Source: an uncultured Dehalococcoidia bacterium (lineage in GTDB: Bacteria; Chloroflexota; Dehalococcoidia; Lucifugimonadales; UBA1123). Taken from it: a stretch of 64,000 bases of DNA. Below the pieces are notes generated by a model. It was not told where the DNA came from. It was given only the letters and a program-made list of their open reading frames with translations, and did no database searches. The stretch is taken from positions 186,001 to 250,000 of the forward strand of contig OY282441.1 of assembly GCA_958296105.1 (NCBI GenBank), in the 5' to 3' direction. A program made the translations under genes and the position numbers. Below, in pieces: positions 62,345-64,000 of the stretch (position 1 is its first letter; the number at the start of each line of letters is the position of its first letter).

Positions 62345-63793
62345 ATGAATCGAACCGGACTGAGTTTGTCTCTAGGCGTCGTTGCTTGTTTTTCGTTCAT
62401 CGCGCTTGCATGTGGAACCTCACAGCCTGAGCCAACTCTGGCACAAGACATTCGCGCAACGGTGGTGGCCGAAATAACGGCAACTGCATTGGCGGCTCAT
62501 ACGACTGCCCCGCTCCCTGCTGACACAGCGGTCACACAGCCAGTTTCATCCGGATCGTTGATTCCGGCTGCGCCCGAGATTTCATCAGGCATCCGAGCAT
62601 CAGATCCCACCCAACCAGAGCCTACCCCCACCCCATCTCCAATATCCACGCCAGCCCCGATCGAGACCCCAACGCTGTCATCCATCGTGGAGGAGATTTC
62701 TCCCAGCGTGGTTCAGGTAGTCACCCCGTCGGGTACCGGTTCGGGATTCGTTATTGACGAGTACGGGCGCGTGCTCACAAGCGCTCATGTCGTGGGGAGA
62801 CTCGAGACGGTTATGGTGAAGTCATCTGGTGGACGGACATACACAGGTGAGGTGCTAGGCGTCGATGAGGTCGCAGATCTCGCACTCATCTACTTGGGGT
62901 ATTCAGCCGCCCTCGACCCCGTCACGCTGAGCAGCTCGGACGAGATCGAGGTTGGAGAGGAAGTCATAGTCATAGGTTTCCCATTGGTGGATACGTTGGG
63001 AGTATCTCCGACGATCACAAGGGGAATAGTCTCTGCCAAGCGATCTTCGGAATCTGAGATTGCGCTGCTCCAGACAGACGCGGCGATCAATCCTGGCAGC
63101 AGCGGCGGGCCCTTACTTGATCGCAGCGGACAGGTCATCGGCGTGAATACGTCCAAGTTGTTCGAATCGGACGACGGCAGACCTCTGGAGGGAATTGGGA
63201 TGGCAGTATCAGTCGATGAAGTGCGTACCCGACTGCAATCATTGAAGCGGCGCAAGAGCGTTCTTCTGGACACGCCCTCAGAATTTGGGACGAGGGAATT
63301 GGCGTCCGCTTTGGAAGACCTTCTTCCAAGGTCATTTGAGCAGCTGGACCCAAAGGCTGAAGGACTGACTATCGACGACTTCGGAATTGAAGACTTCGAC
63401 AGAAACTTGGTAGCTTACGCTTCAGCCGACCCATTTCATTTGATTATGGCGTCCACTAAAGAGTTGAGCGATCTCGATCGAATTGCGCTCGAACACGAAC
63501 TATTGGACCTTCATGCCTTCAAAGGGGCTTTTGAGGAACCAATCAAGGATGATCCAGACGCCAGCATCAACGATTTTGGTCTGTTGAGCATGGGGCGGAT
63601 TGGAGACAGTGCCATCGGCGCATTCGTAGACCTCTTTGACGAGGGAGAAGTAAGAGCCGAACTTGCTATGTTCATTCGAGACAATTACGTTGTACTATTG
63701 GCCATACTCTACTTTCCTGCAACAGAACCCTCCGTCTCCGTGGAGGATGTGGCGAGAGCGATAGATGTGGCCATGATAGATCACTTGGATTGA
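62345..63793 (+). CDS. HtrA-like lipoprotein serine protease
   Basis: A 482-residue trypsin-like protease. It has a lipoprotein signal ending in the lipobox ALAC, a long Pro/Thr-rich linker (TPTPSPISTPAPIETP), and the S1C domain with His in TSAHVV (about 146), Asp in VADLALIYL (about 178) and Ser in NPGSSGGPLL (about 252). A second, C-terminal domain of about 170 residues is not a PDZ and is not recognised. ATG 62345 is chosen because GGAG lies 7 bp upstream and the signal starts there. It should sit on the outer face of the membrane. Confidence 0.88.
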   Translation: MNRTGLSLSLGVVACFSFIALACGTSQPEPTLAQDIRATVVAEITATALAAHTTAPLPADTAVTQPVSSGSLIPAAPEISSGIRASDPTQPEPTPTPSPISTPAPIETPTLSSIVEEISPSVVQVVTPSGTGSGFVIDEYGRVLTSAHVVGRLETVMVKSSGGRTYTGEVLGVDEVADLALIYLGYSAALDPVTLSSSDEIEVGEEVIVIGFPLVDTLGVSPTITRGIVSAKRSSESEIALLQTDAAINPGSSGGPLLDRSGQVIGVNTSKLFESDDGRPLEGIGMAVSVDEVRTRLQSLKRRKSVLLDTPSEFGTRELASALEDLLPRSFEQLDPKAEGLTIDDFGIEDFDRNLVAYASADPFHLIMASTKELSDLDRIALEHELLDLHAFKGAFEEPIKDDPDASINDFGLLSMGRIGDSAIGAFVDLFDEGEVRAELAMFIRDNYVVLLAILYFPATEPSVSVEDVARAIDVAMIDHLD

Positions 63794-64000
63794 ATGGGAC
63801 TTTTGCAATCTTCCATCTATTCCCGTCACCGTCACCCCGCCGCGCGCACGAGAACCCACGCGCCTGCCCCATGTCCGGCATGGCTTCGGTGTCGCCGTGC
63901 CGTGTGCAGACCAGCGCTCCGCAGGAGTTGCCCAGCTCCAGCGCGCAGTGGACCTCGGGAAAGTCCGGATCCGGCAGGGCGCGACTTCGGACCACCATCT
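63794..64000. other. Right-edge gap; possible partial gene on minus strand
   Basis: A minus-strand frame continues beyond the window edge and reads PDPDFPEVHCALELGNSCGA and ALVCTRHGDTEAMPDM, which could be the 3' part of a gene; the lower half is not convincing. Nothing else is seen. Confidence 0.25.

Overview
The window is a high-GC bacterial chromosome segment. The mix of an enolase-superfamily enzyme, a thiolase/DUF35 pair, a hydantoinase-B enzyme, stand-alone Uma2 proteins and a partial nuo cluster would suit a Chloroflexota (SAR202/Dehalococcoidia-like) genome. That is an inference from gene content; no rRNA or marker tree is available here.

Layout. (1) 0.1-10.4 kb, minus strand: a probable defence cluster reading DUF499 HEPN-ATPase, four nearly identical Uma2 nuclease genes, a DUF1156 DNA methyltransferase and a GIY-YIG nuclease. 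(2) 10.5-18.9 kb, minus: complex I genes nuoA-B-C-D-H-I-J-K-L. A small toxin-antitoxin block sits between nuoC and nuoD, together with a duplicated nuoC 3' end. nuoE/F/G/M/N are not in the window. (3) 19-37.2 kb: mostly housekeeping and metabolic genes (hydantoinase B, PPK2, Nudix, enolase superfamily, zincin-like peptidase, mfd, HAD, HypE-like), plus a duplicated two-gene membrane module (22.7-27.6 kb) and a secreted HNH nuclease. (4) 37.5 kb: tRNA-Pro(GGG) with a hairpin after it. (5) 37.8-47.0 kb, plus: a second PPK2, then a type III-B CRISPR effector locus (CARF-HEPN effector, cmr1, cas10/cmr2, cmr3-cmr6). There is no cas1, cas2, cas6 or array. (6) 47-49.6 kb: small HAD, thiolase-like protein and DUF35 Zn-ribbon/OB protein, with a local tandem duplication. 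(7) 50-61.4 kb, minus: an IS5-type remnant, then what looks like one eight-gene operon. In transcription order it is an unknown protein, XRE-ImmA regulator/peptidase, PLD-SNF2 helicase, Eco57I-type methyltransferase, an unknown cytosolic protein, a membrane protein, a 61-residue protein and a DprA-like SLOG protein. A perfect 13-bp inverted repeat overlaps its promoter and first start codon. (8) 61.4-62.2 kb: broken genes (patatin and DUF1800 stubs), then an HtrA-like lipoprotein protease.

How it fits together. Three separate defence-type systems lie within 64 kb: the DUF499/DUF1156 cluster, the cOA-signalling type III-B locus, and the helicase/methylase operon. The best candidates for undescribed biology are the DUF499-Uma2(x4)-DUF1156-GIY-YIG arrangement and the eight-gene operon. 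Several genes have their ends duplicated next door (nuoC, the DUF35 gene, the helicase, and the leader of the 22.7 kb gene), which points to frequent short-range duplication or insertion.
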